From NCBI RefSeq assembly GCF_001939735.1, contig NZ_MJIL01000045.1, forward strand, positions 42,038 to 106,037: a stretch of 64,000 nucleotides of DNA, in the 5' to 3' direction. The notes under the pieces are model-generated. The model ran no database searches, was not told the DNA's origin, and saw only the letters and a list, made by a program, of their open reading frames with translations. Position 1 is the stretch's first letter. Each line of letters opens with the position of its first letter. Below are positions 46,874-56,701 of the stretch, piece after piece. Origin of the DNA: Photobacterium proteolyticum. Its GTDB lineage: Bacteria; Pseudomonadota; Gammaproteobacteria; Enterobacterales; Vibrionaceae. A program made the position numbers and the translations under genes.

Positions 46874-48094
46874 ATGGCTGCGTTTGAATATAAGGCGCTT
46901 GATAGTAAGGGACGGCAGAAAAAAGGCGTACTGGAGGGTGATACAGCTCGACAGGTGCGCCAGCAACTGCGAGAGCAGGGGCTGATCCCGATTGATGTCG
47001 CCCAGACCCATGAGCGGGAAAAGAAGAAAGCCAGTGGTGGCTTCCAGCTACGCCGTGGGATCAGTACTACCGAGTTGTCACTGATCACTCGTCAGCTGGC
47101 GACCTTGGTGCAGGCCTCGATGCCGCTGGAAGAATGTCTCAAGGCGGTTGCCGAACAGAGTGAAAAGCCGCGCTTGAAGAACATGCTGCTGGCGGTTCGC
47201 TCACGGGTTGTCGAGGGTTATACCCTGTCAGACAGCATGGCTGAATATCCGCATATCTTTGATCAGCTGTTTCGCGCCATGGTGGCTGCCGGTGAAAAAT
47301 CCGGCCACCTTGATACGGTATTGAACCGCTTGGCGGACTATACCGAAAACCGCCAGCAGATGCGGAGCAAGCTGCAGCAGGCAATGATTTATCCGACCAT
47401 GCTCACCTTGGTTGCCGTATCCGTTGTTGCCTTTTTGCTGGCAACCGTGGTACCCAAGATCGTAGATCAGTTTGTCCAGATGGGTCAGCAGTTGCCGACG
47501 ATCACCGAGGTGTTGCTGGCGGCCAGTAATTTCGTCCAGAACTGGGGGCTGGTTGTCCTGATCGCGATTGTCAGCATGATTATGCTGCTCAAGGCGGCAC
47601 TGAGGAAACCGGATTTTCGCCTGCGCTGGGACCGCTGGGTAATGGGGTTGCCCGTGATTGGCAAGGTTGCCCGCGGCCTGAATACCTCGCGTTTTGCCCG
47701 TACCCTGTCTATTTGTACATCCAGTGCGATCCCGCTGCTTGACGGCATGAAAGTCGCTTCGGATGTGATGACCAATACCTGGGTCAACAAGCAGGTGCTT
47801 GAAGCGGCCGACAAGGTCCGCGAAGGTGCAAGCCTGCGTGTTTCCCTCGAACAAACCAAGCTCTTTCCGCCAATGATGCTGCACATGATTGCCAGTGGCG
47901 AGCGCAGTGGTGAGCTAGAGCAGATGTTAACCCGGGCTGCCGATAACCAGGATCGTGACTTTGAGTCTCTGGTGAATATGGCGCTGGGGATTTTTGAACC
48001 CTTACTAATCGTCGCCATGGCCGGCATCGTGATGTTTATCGTGATTGCTACCCTGATGCCGATTATTGCTTTGAACAACATGGTTGGTATGTAG
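46874..48094 (+). CDS. gspF: Type II secretion platform protein GspF
   Basis: 406 residues. MAAFEYKALDSKGRQKKGVLEGD at the N-terminus is the family start. Two T2SSF domains (STTELSLITRQLATLV near 58 and ARTLSICTSSAIPLLDG near 276) alternate with three membrane segments (near 170, 222 and 375). Four bases after gspE. It is the inner-membrane platform that GspE drives. Confidence 0.96.
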   Translation: MAAFEYKALDSKGRQKKGVLEGDTARQVRQQLREQGLIPIDVAQTHEREKKKASGGFQLRRGISTTELSLITRQLATLVQASMPLEECLKAVAEQSEKPRLKNMLLAVRSRVVEGYTLSDSMAEYPHIFDQLFRAMVAAGEKSGHLDTVLNRLADYTENRQQMRSKLQQAMIYPTMLTLVAVSVVAFLLATVVPKIVDQFVQMGQQLPTITEVLLAASNFVQNWGLVVLIAIVSMIMLLKAALRKPDFRLRWDRWVMGLPVIGKVARGLNTSRFARTLSICTSSAIPLLDGMKVASDVMTNTWVNKQVLEAADKVREGASLRVSLEQTKLFPPMMLHMIASGERSGELEQMLTRAADNQDRDFESLVNMALGIFEPLLIVAMAGIVMFIVIATLMPIIALNNMVGM

Positions 48095-48118
48095 TTTTTT
48101 CCTTTGGAGGTCTTTTCA

Positions 48119-48553
48119 ATGCAACGCAAACAACGCGGCTTTACGCTGCTGGAAGTGATGGTAGTTATTGTTATCTTGGGGGTGCTGGCCAGCTTGGTTG
48201 TTCCGAATCTGTTAGGTAACAAAGAGAAAGCCGATCAGCAGAAAGTGGTTACTGACATCAGTGCGCTGGAGCAGGCGCTGGATATGTACAAACTGGATAA
48301 CAGTGTGTACCCGAATACCGATCAGGGTCTGGATGCGCTGGTGACCAAGCCGTCGTCAAGCCCGGAACCTCGTAACTACCGTGATGGTGGTTATATCAAA
48401 CGTCTGCCGAAAGATCCGTGGGGCAACGAGTACAACTACGTGATGCCGGGCGAAAATGGCGCTGTGGATATCTTCAGCCTGGGTGCTGACGGTCAGGACG
48501 GTGGCGAAGGCGTGAATACCGATATCGGTAACTGGAACATGCTGGACTTCTAA
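48119..48553 (+). CDS. gspG: Major pseudopilin GspG
   Basis: 144 residues. Prepilin leader QRKQRG followed by the class III site FTLLEVMVVIVI, with Glu5 present. C-terminal calcium-binding and GspG signature (PNTDQGLDALV, LPKDPWGNEYNYVMPG, DIFSLGADGQDGG). The start at ATG 48119 follows GGAGG; the frame continues five codons upstream. Processed by the prepilin peptidase GspO/PilD, which is encoded elsewhere. Confidence 0.97.
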   Translation: MQRKQRGFTLLEVMVVIVILGVLASLVVPNLLGNKEKADQQKVVTDISALEQALDMYKLDNSVYPNTDQGLDALVTKPSSSPEPRNYRDGGYIKRLPKDPWGNEYNYVMPGENGAVDIFSLGADGQDGGEGVNTDIGNWNMLDF

Positions 48554-48580
48554 CCGCTGAGTGAGTCAGAGACGAATTAA

Positions 48581-49171
48581 ATGAAGAAACGTGCAGCAGG
48601 TTTTACCTTAATTGAAATTCTACTGGTGCTGGTATTGCTTGCAACCAGTGCGGTGGCGGTGATTGTTACATTGCCGGAGAGTCAGGAAGACAAGGTAAAA
48701 GAAGAGGCTGCACGTTTTCATCATTTGGTCCAGCTATTGGGTGAGGACGCCCTGCTTAATGGCATCGACTATGGTGTCCGGATCGAACGAAATCGTTATC
48801 AGTTTCTTCAGCTAACCAGTCAGGACTGGCAACCGATACAGGAGTCCCGCTTTTTCACCGAGGTTGAAATGGACGAGGACATTAAGCTGATAGTCGACAT
48901 TGGCGGCTATTCCTGGCAGGACAAGGATCGCTTGTTCAAACCGGGTTCGCTGTTCGACGAAGACTTGTTTGCTGAGCAAACTGACAAGAAGAAAATTAAG
49001 CCGCCGCAAGTGGTTGTGATGGCCAGCGGCGAATACACCCCTTTTAGCCTTGAGTTCGAGGTTGACGGGGAAAATCAGTTCTGGCGGGTTCAGGCTGACG
49101 AGCTGGGGCAGCTGTTTTTGCTGGCTCCCGGGGAAACAGCAGAAAGCCAGACAGAAAGGACGACGCGATGA
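48581..49171 (+). CDS. gspH: Minor pseudopilin GspH
   Basis: 196 residues. Prepilin leader KKRAAG then FTLIEILLVLVLL. The rest is a variable beta-rich C-domain, as normal for GspH. Its stop overlaps the gspI start (ATGA). A pseudopilus tip/core component. Confidence 0.92.
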   Translation: MKKRAAGFTLIEILLVLVLLATSAVAVIVTLPESQEDKVKEEAARFHHLVQLLGEDALLNGIDYGVRIERNRYQFLQLTSQDWQPIQESRFFTEVEMDEDIKLIVDIGGYSWQDKDRLFKPGSLFDEDLFAEQTDKKKIKPPQVVVMASGEYTPFSLEFEVDGENQFWRVQADELGQLFLLAPGETAESQTERTTR

Positions 49172-49530
49172 ACAAGGGAAATCGCGGCATGACCCTGCTG
49201 GAAGTGCTGGTCGCACTGGCTGTGTTTGCCACAGCGGCACTAAGCGTGATGAAAGCCGTCAGTCAGCACCTCAACACATTGGGCTACCTGGAAGAGAAAA
49301 CTTTCGCCGCCATGGTTGCCGATAACGAGCTGACGAAAATGCGTCTGTCCGGCCAGATCCCAAATACAGAGAAAAAGGGCAAATCAGAGCTGGCCGGTCG
49401 CGAGTGGTACTGGTCAATTAAAAGTACCAAGACGGCCGATGGCTTTCTGCGGGCATTGGATGTAACGGTTGCCACCGATAAGGCAAGAAAACAGTCGGTC
49501 GTGACACTGAGAACTTATGTTGAAAATTAA
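49168..49530 (+). CDS. gspI: Minor pseudopilin GspI
   Basis: 120 residues. Leader NKGNRG then MTLLEVLVALAVFATAALSV, with Met at +1 instead of Phe, which is common for GspI. Overlaps gspH and gspJ at both ends; forms the tip complex with GspJ and GspK. Confidence 0.93.
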   Translation: MNKGNRGMTLLEVLVALAVFATAALSVMKAVSQHLNTLGYLEEKTFAAMVADNELTKMRLSGQIPNTEKKGKSELAGREWYWSIKSTKTADGFLRALDVTVATDKARKQSVVTLRTYVEN

Positions 49531-50188
49531 CCGACAAAAAACCTCTGGGGTACCGAAAAAGGTGCGGCAGCAAGGCTTCACGTTGCTGGAGGTACTGGTC
49601 GCCATTGCCGTTTTCGCGATGCTGAGCTTATCGGCCTATCAGGTCATGAGCGGGGTTCAGACCAGTGATCAGCAATCCCGGGAGCACAATGCCCGGTTGC
49701 AGGAAATTCAGCGTGCCATGGTCATGATGGATAATGATTTTCGTCAGGTTGTTGCCAGAAAAACGCGAAACCAGGGGGAAAAGGCCAGCGACAAGCTGCT
49801 GCTTACTGGCGAGTACCTGCTTGACTCGTCGAGTCACGGCATCATGTTCACCCGCACTGGCTGGCAAAACCCTCAGCAGATGTTTCCCCGGGGAGAGAAT
49901 GTCCGGGTTGGGTACCGCATTATCGAAGATACCCTTGAGCGGGTCTGGTTTCGTTATCCGGATACTGTGGTCGGTAGCGAGCCGCTGACTCGTCAGGTAC
50001 TGGCGGGCGTGACCAAGCTGTCTTTTCGCTTCTACAGCAATAAAAAGTGGCAGGAGGCATGGAGTGAGGGAGGTACCCTGCCTGAAGGCATTATGGTGCA
50101 GATGACGCTGGAAGACTTTGGTGAGATTGAACGGGTCTATATGCTGCCGATCTCTGCACTGAGTGCCGACGATAAGGAGAGCAGTTGA
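49517..50188 (+). CDS. gspJ: Minor pseudopilin GspJ
   Basis: 223 residues. Long leader of about 19 residues ending KVRQQG, then FTLLEVLVAIAVFAMLSLSA. A GspJ body with QSREHNARLQEIQRAM and DLRQVV-type helix. The ATG at 49517 lies inside gspI, giving a 14-base overlap. Its C-terminus overlaps gspK. Tip-complex pseudopilin. Confidence 0.92.
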   Translation: MLKINRQKTSGVPKKVRQQGFTLLEVLVAIAVFAMLSLSAYQVMSGVQTSDQQSREHNARLQEIQRAMVMMDNDFRQVVARKTRNQGEKASDKLLLTGEYLLDSSSHGIMFTRTGWQNPQQMFPRGENVRVGYRIIEDTLERVWFRYPDTVVGSEPLTRQVLAGVTKLSFRFYSNKKWQEAWSEGGTLPEGIMVQMTLEDFGEIERVYMLPISALSADDKESS

Positions 50189-51195
50189 TGAAACAGCAAA
50201 AAGGGGTTGCTCTGATTGTTGTTCTGATGCTGCTGGCCCTGATGACCTTGCTGGCAGCTCAGATGAGCGAGCGTTTGCAGCTTAACTTCTACCGGGTAGA
50301 AAACCAGGTACAGAACCAGCAGGCCTATTGGTATGCGCTGGGTATGGAAGAGCTTGGCAAGGTGGCGATTCAGCAGGGTATTGATGACAGCGATACGGTG
50401 AACCTCAGTCAGGCCTGGGCCACGCAGGGCCAGCGCTACCCGCTTGATGGCGGTGAGGCTATCGGTGATATCGTCGACAGGCAGGCTTGCTTCAATCTCA
50501 ATGCCTTGTCCGGATTACCGCTGGAGGCGGATCGCACCAAGAAGCCATTTTTGGTTCGTGCCCTGCAGTCTGTCTTGGAAGAGGCGGGTGTCGAAAACTA
50601 TGACGCCGAAGTGATTGCAGATTCGAGTTGGGAATTTGTCGATCCGGCGGAGGCGATTAATTCAGCCTTTGGGGCTGGTGACAGTACTTATGAAGGCTTT
50701 CAGCCTCCGTATTTGCCGCCTAGCGATTTTATGGCCGACGTTAGCGAGTTTCGGGCCGTTAACGGCGTGAGTGCTCAGATATATCGCAAAGTGAAACCGC
50801 TGTTGTGTGCCATTCCGACAACCGACATGAAGATTAATGTCAATACGCTCTATGAGCACCAGGCTGCCTTGCTGGTTGGCCTGTTTGCGCCGGAGCTGTC
50901 TTTATCGGATGCCCAAAAACTGATCGCCGATCGTCCTTATGATGGCTGGCAGGACACCAATGCTTTTATGGCCGAGGCCACGATTGCCCGCCTGGGAGGC
51001 GAGGTGAAGAAACAAGCCAAAGAATATTTGGTCGTGAGCAGTGATTATTTTCAACTGGATACAGAAATTCTGGTCAATAGATCCAGGGTTAGATTAGTGG
51101 CCTTACTTAAACGTGATGGTCAAGAAAAGGTGACTGTGATACGTCGCCGTTATGGAGGAATCAGTGAGCGAATTTCTGACGATAAGGCTAAGTAG
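50185..51195 (+). CDS. gspK: Minor pseudopilin GspK
   Basis: 336 residues, the large tip pseudopilin. Leader KQQKG then VALIVVLMLLALMTLLA; position 5 of the mature protein is not Glu, the usual GspK exception. SAM-like domain and calcium site follow (DRQACFNLNALSG, ADSSWEFVDPAEAINSAFG). Overlaps gspJ by four bases, and its 3' end overlaps gspL. Confidence 0.94.
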   Translation: MMKQQKGVALIVVLMLLALMTLLAAQMSERLQLNFYRVENQVQNQQAYWYALGMEELGKVAIQQGIDDSDTVNLSQAWATQGQRYPLDGGEAIGDIVDRQACFNLNALSGLPLEADRTKKPFLVRALQSVLEEAGVENYDAEVIADSSWEFVDPAEAINSAFGAGDSTYEGFQPPYLPPSDFMADVSEFRAVNGVSAQIYRKVKPLLCAIPTTDMKINVNTLYEHQAALLVGLFAPELSLSDAQKLIADRPYDGWQDTNAFMAEATIARLGGEVKKQAKEYLVVSSDYFQLDTEILVNRSRVRLVALLKRDGQEKVTVIRRRYGGISERISDDKAK

Positions 51196-52447
51196 CCGGC
51201 CGGAACAGCCGGTGCAATGGCTGGTCTGGTCGCCACAGCAGAAAGAAGTGATTGCATCCGGTCAGCTGACTGATCTCGGGCAGTTAAACGAACTGACAGA
51301 ATATGCAGCCCAGCGCCAGGTATTTGCACTGATCCCGGCTGGTGATGTGCTGTTGACCGAAGTGGCAATCCCTACCGGAAGTGGGCGGCAGCTAGCCTCT
51401 GTACTGCCATACCTGCTGGAAGAAGAGTTGGCCCAGGATGTCGACGCATTGCATGTTCACCTGCTGAAACGCGAAGGTGATACCGCCCATGTTGCGGTGG
51501 TTGAGCACCGTAAGGTTCAGGCATGGCTAAGCGCCTTGAATGGTGCTGGCATAGAAGTAAAAAAATTACTGCCGGATTGCCTGTGCTTGCCTTTGTTTAG
51601 TGACAGCTACAGTGCAGCCGAGCTGGAAGGCCAGTGGTTGATCCGCCAGTCGGAAAACTTGGGAGTATGTGCCGAGGCACCGTGGCTCGATGCTTGGCTG
51701 CTTGCCCAGAAAATGCCGATTGCAGCGACTGATCCGCTTGGTGAGGATAGTGACTCTCGAACCGCGGAAGACGCTGTTGCCGGTCAGGAAGCAGACACTG
51801 TGCAGCCTTTGCTTATTCGTCACTATACACCGGCACCGGCAAAGGTGTCGGGCAAGTGGCAGGCTGAAACGCCAGAGCTGGTGATGCAGCTGTTGGCACT
51901 GGGCGCAGAAGCGAGCAAGGTTAATTTGCTTTCAGGCGCATACAAACAGCAACCAGCGTGGCGAAAGTATCTCAAGCCATGGCGTAAAGTTGCGATTGCT
52001 GCTGGCTTGGTATTGGTGGCTCTTGTTGGTGAACATATCGTTTCGGTCCAGCGGATGGAAGCCCAGGCCGCGGTCTACAAGGCCGAGAGTGAGCGTATCT
52101 TCCGCCAGGTATTGCCGCAATACAAACGTATACCGTCTCAGAGTTACCTCAAGCGGCAGATGAACAGTGAACTGGCTCGTCTGGGAGGAGCCGGCAGCGA
52201 AGAAGGACTGCTGCGTTGGTTGGCTCAGCTCAAACCGGCACTCAGCAAAATCCCTCAGCTGAGTGTGCAAAATTTGAAATATGATCAGAACCGTGCCGAA
52301 TTGCGCTTTCAGGCAAGCTCTGCTGAATTCCAGCATTTTGAGCAGCTACGTACGTTACTGGCTGAAAAATTCGAGGTGCAACAAGGCCAGCTTAACAAGG
52401 AAGGCAATCAGGTGACCGGTTCGGTGGTACTAAGGAGAAAATCATGA
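51164..52447 (+). CDS. gspL: Type II secretion protein GspL
   Basis: 427 residues. Cytoplasmic actin-like domain 1-240 (SEFLTIRLSSRPEQPVQWLV, PYLLEEELAQDVDALH), one membrane segment near 277 (KVAIAAGLVLVALVG), and a periplasmic ferredoxin-like domain with YLKRQMNSELARL. I use GTG 51164 as start: it gives the vibrio EpsL N-terminus SEFLT and GGAGG sits five bases upstream. An ATG at 51152 lies within that Shine-Dalgarno region. Overlaps gspK by 32 bases. Confidence 0.93.
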   Translation: MSEFLTIRLSSRPEQPVQWLVWSPQQKEVIASGQLTDLGQLNELTEYAAQRQVFALIPAGDVLLTEVAIPTGSGRQLASVLPYLLEEELAQDVDALHVHLLKREGDTAHVAVVEHRKVQAWLSALNGAGIEVKKLLPDCLCLPLFSDSYSAAELEGQWLIRQSENLGVCAEAPWLDAWLLAQKMPIAATDPLGEDSDSRTAEDAVAGQEADTVQPLLIRHYTPAPAKVSGKWQAETPELVMQLLALGAEASKVNLLSGAYKQQPAWRKYLKPWRKVAIAAGLVLVALVGEHIVSVQRMEAQAAVYKAESERIFRQVLPQYKRIPSQSYLKRQMNSELARLGGAGSEEGLLRWLAQLKPALSKIPQLSVQNLKYDQNRAELRFQASSAEFQHFEQLRTLLAEKFEVQQGQLNKEGNQVTGSVVLRRKS

Positions 52448-52920
52448 ATGCATGGTGGAAGGCCTTAAGTGCCCGAGAACAGCGCTTGGTGCTCGGTGGT
52501 GGCGGGGCCTTAATTATTGCAGTGCTCTACTGGGGCCTGTGGCAGCCATTGGCCAACCGTGCCGAGATGGCCGAGCGACGGTTGCAGACCGAACGTCAGC
52601 TACTGAGCTGGGTGTCGACGAAAGCCGATGAGATCACAACGCTTCGTGGCCAGTCGGGCTCTACGGGGGCGATCAGCAATAAAGGGCTTAACCAGGTGGT
52701 TAATGAAACTACACGTCGATTTCGAGTCGAACTTATTCGCATGCAGCCCCGAAGCGAAGCCGTTCAGGTGTGGGTTAAGCCGTTGCCGTTTAATACATTG
52801 GTTAACTGGCTGGCTTTTCTCAAGGAAGAACATGGGATTGATGCCCAGTTCCTGGACGTTTCAAAAGCAGATAGCGCCGGTATGGTAGAAGTGGGTCGTT
52901 TACAGCTGGGCCGAGGATAG
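52444..52920 (+). CDS. gspM: Type II secretion protein GspM
   Basis: 158 residues, small bitopic protein. Cytoplasmic head MNAWWKALSAREQRLVLGGG, one membrane segment near 18-34, then a periplasmic ferredoxin-like domain with LPFNTLVNWLAFLKEEHGI. It stabilises GspL. Start overlaps the gspL stop (ATGA). Confidence 0.94.
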   Translation: MNAWWKALSAREQRLVLGGGGALIIAVLYWGLWQPLANRAEMAERRLQTERQLLSWVSTKADEITTLRGQSGSTGAISNKGLNQVVNETTRRFRVELIRMQPRSEAVQVWVKPLPFNTLVNWLAFLKEEHGIDAQFLDVSKADSAGMVEVGRLQLGRG

Positions 52921-52922
52921 TA

Positions 52923-53681
52923 GTGAAGTATAAGTTAGGGTTAGGTGTCACCTTTGGCGCCGTGTTAATGACGAGCCTGGTTGCTCATGTGCCTGCCAGT
53001 TGGGTCTGGCAGCAGGTTCCGCCAGTCAGAGGCCTGAATATTTCAGGTCTTAGCGGAACACCATGGCAGGGAATGGCAACACAGGTTCAGTGGCAGGGAA
53101 AAAATTATGGCCGCTTGCAGTGGGATATGGCCCCGCTGTCCCTGCTCTCTGGCAAAGCCGTATTTAATGTTCGCTTTGGTCAGGGAAGTGACATGAATAT
53201 TAATGGCCGTGGCATTGTCGGTTACAGTGCCAACGGACCATTTGCTGAGAACTTGCTGGTCTCAATGCCCGCCCAGCAGGTCATGAAGTTTGCTCGGGTA
53301 TCGCTTCCTGTTACCGTTGCAGGCAATCTGGAGCTGACATTGCGGGATTATCAGTATCAGGCACCTTACTGTTCTGTTTTGAAAGGCTCACTGGCGTGGA
53401 CGGCGGGTAATGTCAGCTCACCGATGGGAGGCCTGAACCCTGGTCCGGTGATAGCTGATCTCAACTGTGAGCAAGGCAAGGTTGCAGCTGATTTAGCGCA
53501 GTCATCAGCTGATGTATCGAGTGAGTGGCAGGCCGTGCTGGCAACCGATCACCGTTATACCTTGAACGGCTGGTTTAAGCCCGGGGCTGAATTTCCTGCT
53601 CAGCTTAGTCAGCAGCTTAAATGGTTGGGTAATCCGGATCCTAAGGGCCGCTACAAAATTAGCTATAATGGGCGCCTTTAA
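52923..53681 (+). CDS. gspN: Type II secretion protein GspN
   Basis: 252 residues with an N-terminal membrane anchor or signal (LGVTFGAVLMTSLVAHVPASW). GspN features are visible: VWQQVPPVRGLNISGLSGTPW near 28, WDMAPLSLLSGKA, and C-terminal GNPDPKGRYKISYNGRL. GspN is found in only some type II systems; its exact role is not settled. GTG 52923 starts three bases after the gspM stop. Last gene of the operon. Confidence 0.92.
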   Translation: MKYKLGLGVTFGAVLMTSLVAHVPASWVWQQVPPVRGLNISGLSGTPWQGMATQVQWQGKNYGRLQWDMAPLSLLSGKAVFNVRFGQGSDMNINGRGIVGYSANGPFAENLLVSMPAQQVMKFARVSLPVTVAGNLELTLRDYQYQAPYCSVLKGSLAWTAGNVSSPMGGLNPGPVIADLNCEQGKVAADLAQSSADVSSEWQAVLATDHRYTLNGWFKPGAEFPAQLSQQLKWLGNPDPKGRYKISYNGRL

Positions 53682-53837
53682 TAGTTGAGTAATTCACTCA
53701 ACTTAACGCTTTCCCCAAAATTTACTTTATTTCGCCTGGCTATTGCCCTTAAATAGCTAATACCCTGTGGCAGATGATCCGCTTGTACAAGCTTGGTATC
53801 AGTCGGGGGGGCTAAGATGATGATACAGGACAACGGC

Positions 53838-54389
53838 ATGGCTGCGGACAAGAACAAACCTGAAATACTGGCAACGAAAGTGGTTGCCCAATCCCGACTC
53901 TTCAAAGTTGAGTCGCTTGATTTGCGTTTTTCTAATGGCGTCGAGCGTACCTATGAGCGAATGAAACCCAGCGGGCGGCATGCCGTCCTGGTCGTTCCTG
54001 TGACCGCCAAAGGTGATTTACTGTTGATCAGGGAGTATTCAGCAGGGACAGAGCAATATGAGCTAGGCTTCCCCAAAGGGCTCATTGACCCGGGTGAAGA
54101 GGCGGCAGAGGCAGCGAACCGCGAGCTGAAAGAAGAAATCGGCTTCGGGGCCCGCCAGTTGGTTCCGCTGAAAGAGGTGGTATTGGCTCCGTCCTATTTT
54201 TCCAGCCGGATGACGCTGTTTCTGGCTCAGGACCTTTACCCTGAGCAGTTAGAAGGTGACGAGCCGGAGCCGCTGGAAATTGTTCGCTGGCCTGTGAGTC
54301 AGGCTGAAGAGCTGCTGCATCATCTCGATTTTGCTGAAGCCCGCAGTATTACTGCGCTTTTTCTCGCATTAAACCATTTATCCCAGTAG
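53838..54389 (+). CDS. nudE: ADP compounds hydrolase NudE
   Basis: 183-residue Nudix hydrolase for ADP-ribose, AppA-type and NADH substrates. The Nudix box is complete: GLIDPGEEAAEAANRELKEE then IGF, and DLYPEQLEGDEPEP near 140 is the NudE-type tail. I chose ATG 53838 (MAADKNKPEI), which aligns with E. coli NudE and has AGGA seven bases upstream; upstream ATGs at 53817 and 53820 in the same frame lack a good site. Followed by cysQ, nine bases away. Confidence 0.94.
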   Translation: MAADKNKPEILATKVVAQSRLFKVESLDLRFSNGVERTYERMKPSGRHAVLVVPVTAKGDLLLIREYSAGTEQYELGFPKGLIDPGEEAAEAANRELKEEIGFGARQLVPLKEVVLAPSYFSSRMTLFLAQDLYPEQLEGDEPEPLEIVRWPVSQAEELLHHLDFAEARSITALFLALNHLSQ

Positions 54390-54398
54390 GAACGAGTT

Positions 54399-55232
54399 AT
54401 GGATTTATCGAACCTATTACCTTCAGTGGTCGAGATTGCCCGAGCTTCCGGGCAGGTGATCCTCGATATTTATCAGCGTGGTCAGTTTGAAAAGCAGATC
54501 AAAACGGACAATACCCCGGTAACCAGTGCGGATCTGGCGGCGCATAAGCTGGTGGTCGAAAAGCTGGCGGAGCTGACGCCGGATATTCCTGTCCTTTCTG
54601 AGGAAGATGCGGAAATCCCGCTGGTCGAGCGAAGCCAATGGCAGCGTTATTGGCTGGTGGATCCGCTGGACGGTACCCAGGAATTCATTGCGGGCAGTGG
54701 TGATTTTGCAACTATCATTGCCCTGGTCGAAAATAACACCCCGGTGATGGGGGTTGTCTATGCGCCGGTATCTGGTGTGGCCTATTATGCCTATCATGGC
54801 AAGGGAGCATGGAAGGTGACGGCTGAAGGTGAAACAGTCCGTATCTCTACCCATAAACATGAGCTGCCTGCTCAGTCTATCGCCGTGGCAATCAGCCGTC
54901 GCCAGGATATCAGTGCCATCACCAATCGTCTCGATCCTTCCCTGAACTATGACTTGGTCCCATTGGGCTCAGCGGCGCTTAAGTCATGCCTGGTGGCTGA
55001 AGGCGCGGTCGATTGTTACTTACGCCTGGGTCCGACCGGGGAGTGGGATACCGCCGCAACGCAATGTATTGTCGAAGAAGCGGGTGGGCGTATTTTGAAT
55101 ACCCATTTGACCCCGTTGTCCTACAACGAGCGAGATACGCTGGAGAACCCGAATTTTATCACTTTGGGTGATGAGACATTGCCGTGGTCGACTATCCTGA
55201 CGCCAGACAATCGGCTGATGGACAGTCAGTAG
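54399..55232 (+). CDS. cysQ: 3'(2'),5'-bisphosphate nucleotidase CysQ
   Basis: 277-residue member of the inositol monophosphatase superfamily. Metal-binding motifs are DPLDGTQEF near residue 89 and WDTAATQCIVEEAGG near 217, with LSEEDAEIP before. It hydrolyses PAP/PAPS in sulfur assimilation. Shares an operon with nudE, and this pair follows the gsp cluster in vibrios too. Confidence 0.95.
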   Translation: MDLSNLLPSVVEIARASGQVILDIYQRGQFEKQIKTDNTPVTSADLAAHKLVVEKLAELTPDIPVLSEEDAEIPLVERSQWQRYWLVDPLDGTQEFIAGSGDFATIIALVENNTPVMGVVYAPVSGVAYYAYHGKGAWKVTAEGETVRISTHKHELPAQSIAVAISRRQDISAITNRLDPSLNYDLVPLGSAALKSCLVAEGAVDCYLRLGPTGEWDTAATQCIVEEAGGRILNTHLTPLSYNERDTLENPNFITLGDETLPWSTILTPDNRLMDSQ

Positions 55233-55247
55233 TATTTTGTTGAGATG

Positions 55248-55276
55248 AAAAAACGGAGCCTCGGCTCCGTTTTTGT
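55248..55276. terminator. Bidirectional terminator cysQ / sthA
   Basis: ACGGAGCC / GGCTCCGT stem with an A-run on the left and a T-run on the right. Confidence 0.88.
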
Positions 55277-55285
55277 GTTTAGGGA

Positions 55286-56701
55286 TTAAAATAACCGGTT
55301 TAGTCCGTTGAGAGCCGCCACACGGTAGGCTTCTGCCATGGTCGGATAGTTGAAGGTCGTGTTGACGAAATAGTCGATGGTGTTGCCTTCACCTTTTTGT
55401 TCCATGATGGCTTGTCCGATATGAATGATCTCTGCCGCACGCTCACCGAAGCAGTGGATCCCCAGGATCTCTTTGGTTTCGCGGTGAAACAGAATCTTCA
55501 GGCTGCCGACCTCGGTACCGGCTATTTGCGCTCGGGCCAGATGCTTGAACTGCGAGCGCCCGACTTCATAAGGTACCTTTTCAGCTGTTAGCTCTTGTTC
55601 GGTTTTACCGACAGAACTGATTTCAGGGATGGTGTAAATTCCCGTAGGAATATGGTCGATCAGCTGACCTTGCGCTTCTCCGTTGGAAATTGCCTGTGCG
55701 ACGAAGCGTCCCTGATCATAGGCCGCACTGGCCAGACTCGGGTAGCCAATCACATCACCGACGGCATAGACGTGCTCAACGTCGGTTCGGTAGTTCTGGT
55801 TTACCTTGAGTTGGCCGCGAGAATCCGGCGTGAGTCCGACTTTGCTCAAGGCGAGGCGGTCGGTATTGCCGGTCCGGCCGTTGGCATACAATAGGCAATC
55901 AGCCCGCATTTTCTTGCCGGATTGCAGATGAAGGATCACCCCGTCTTCGGTCCCTTCGATGCGCTCGTAGGTTTCGCCGTTGCGGATCATCGCCCCGCTG
56001 TTCCATAAGTGATAGGACAGCGAGTCGGAGATTTCATTGTCGAGAAACTCCAGCAACCGGTCACGGGTATTGATCAAATCGACTTTGACGCCGAGTCCCC
56101 TGAAGATTGAGGCATACTCACTACCGATGACACCGGCACCATAGATGATGATATGGCGGGGGTCGTGCTTGAGCTGCAAAATGGAGTCGCTGTCGTAGAC
56201 CCGGGAATGGCTGAAGTCGACATCTGCGGGTTGATAGGGGCGAGAGCCTGTTGCAATCACGAATTTGTCGGCACTGTAAAATTCATGGCTGCCGTCCGCC
56301 GTTTTGACTTTTACTGTGTGGGTATCTGTAAAGCTCGCCTCGCCAAAAATAATGGAGCATTGGTTACGGTCATAAAACCCCTGGCGCATTCGGGTCTGCT
56401 TGTTGACGACATCTTGGGCGTGGCCGAGGATCTGGCTGAAGGTGCTGTGCAGGGTGGAGTTGTTTTTGCAGTAGAGCGGGTTCTGATTATATTCGATGAT
56501 CCGGCTGACGGCATGACGTAAGGCTTTTGAAGGTATGGTACCCCAGTGCGTACAGCCGCCGCCAACGCTATCTTCCCGTTCAATGATAGCCACATTGAAG
56601 CCTGCCTTGGTGAGCCCCATTGCTGCCCCTTCACCGCCGGGGCCACTGCCAATGATAATGGCGTCAAAGTGCTGGGCATTCTTTTTTTTTGATTGGGTCA
56701 T
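55286..56701 (-). CDS. sthA: Soluble pyridine nucleotide transhydrogenase
   Basis: 471-residue FAD enzyme that moves hydride between NADPH and NAD. FAD-binding [13 protein letters not shown] near residue 17, a [13 protein letters not shown] segment near 50 in which one redox Cys of the family is replaced (as in known SthA), a second Rossmann site [13 protein letters not shown] near 180, and the dimerisation domain with [13 protein letters not shown] at the end. Convergent with cysQ, divergent from fabR. Confidence 0.96.
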   Translation of the reverse strand: MTQSKKKNAQHFDAIIIGSGPGGEGAAMGLTKAGFNVAIIEREDSVGGGCTHWGTIPSKALRHAVSRIIEYNQNPLYCKNNSTLHSTFSQILGHAQDVVNKQTRMRQGFYDRNQCSIIFGEASFTDTHTVKVKTADGSHEFYSADKFVIATGSRPYQPADVDFSHSRVYDSDSILQLKHDPRHIIIYGAGVIGSEYASIFRGLGVKVDLINTRDRLLEFLDNEISDSLSYHLWNSGAMIRNGETYERIEGTEDGVILHLQSGKKMRADCLLYANGRTGNTDRLALSKVGLTPDSRGQLKVNQNYRTDVEHVYAVGDVIGYPSLASAAYDQGRFVAQAISNGEAQGQLIDHIPTGIYTIPEISSVGKTEQELTAEKVPYEVGRSQFKHLARAQIAGTEVGSLKILFHRETKEILGIHCFGERAAEIIHIGQAIMEQKGEGNTIDYFVNTTFNYPTMAEAYRVAALNGLNRLF

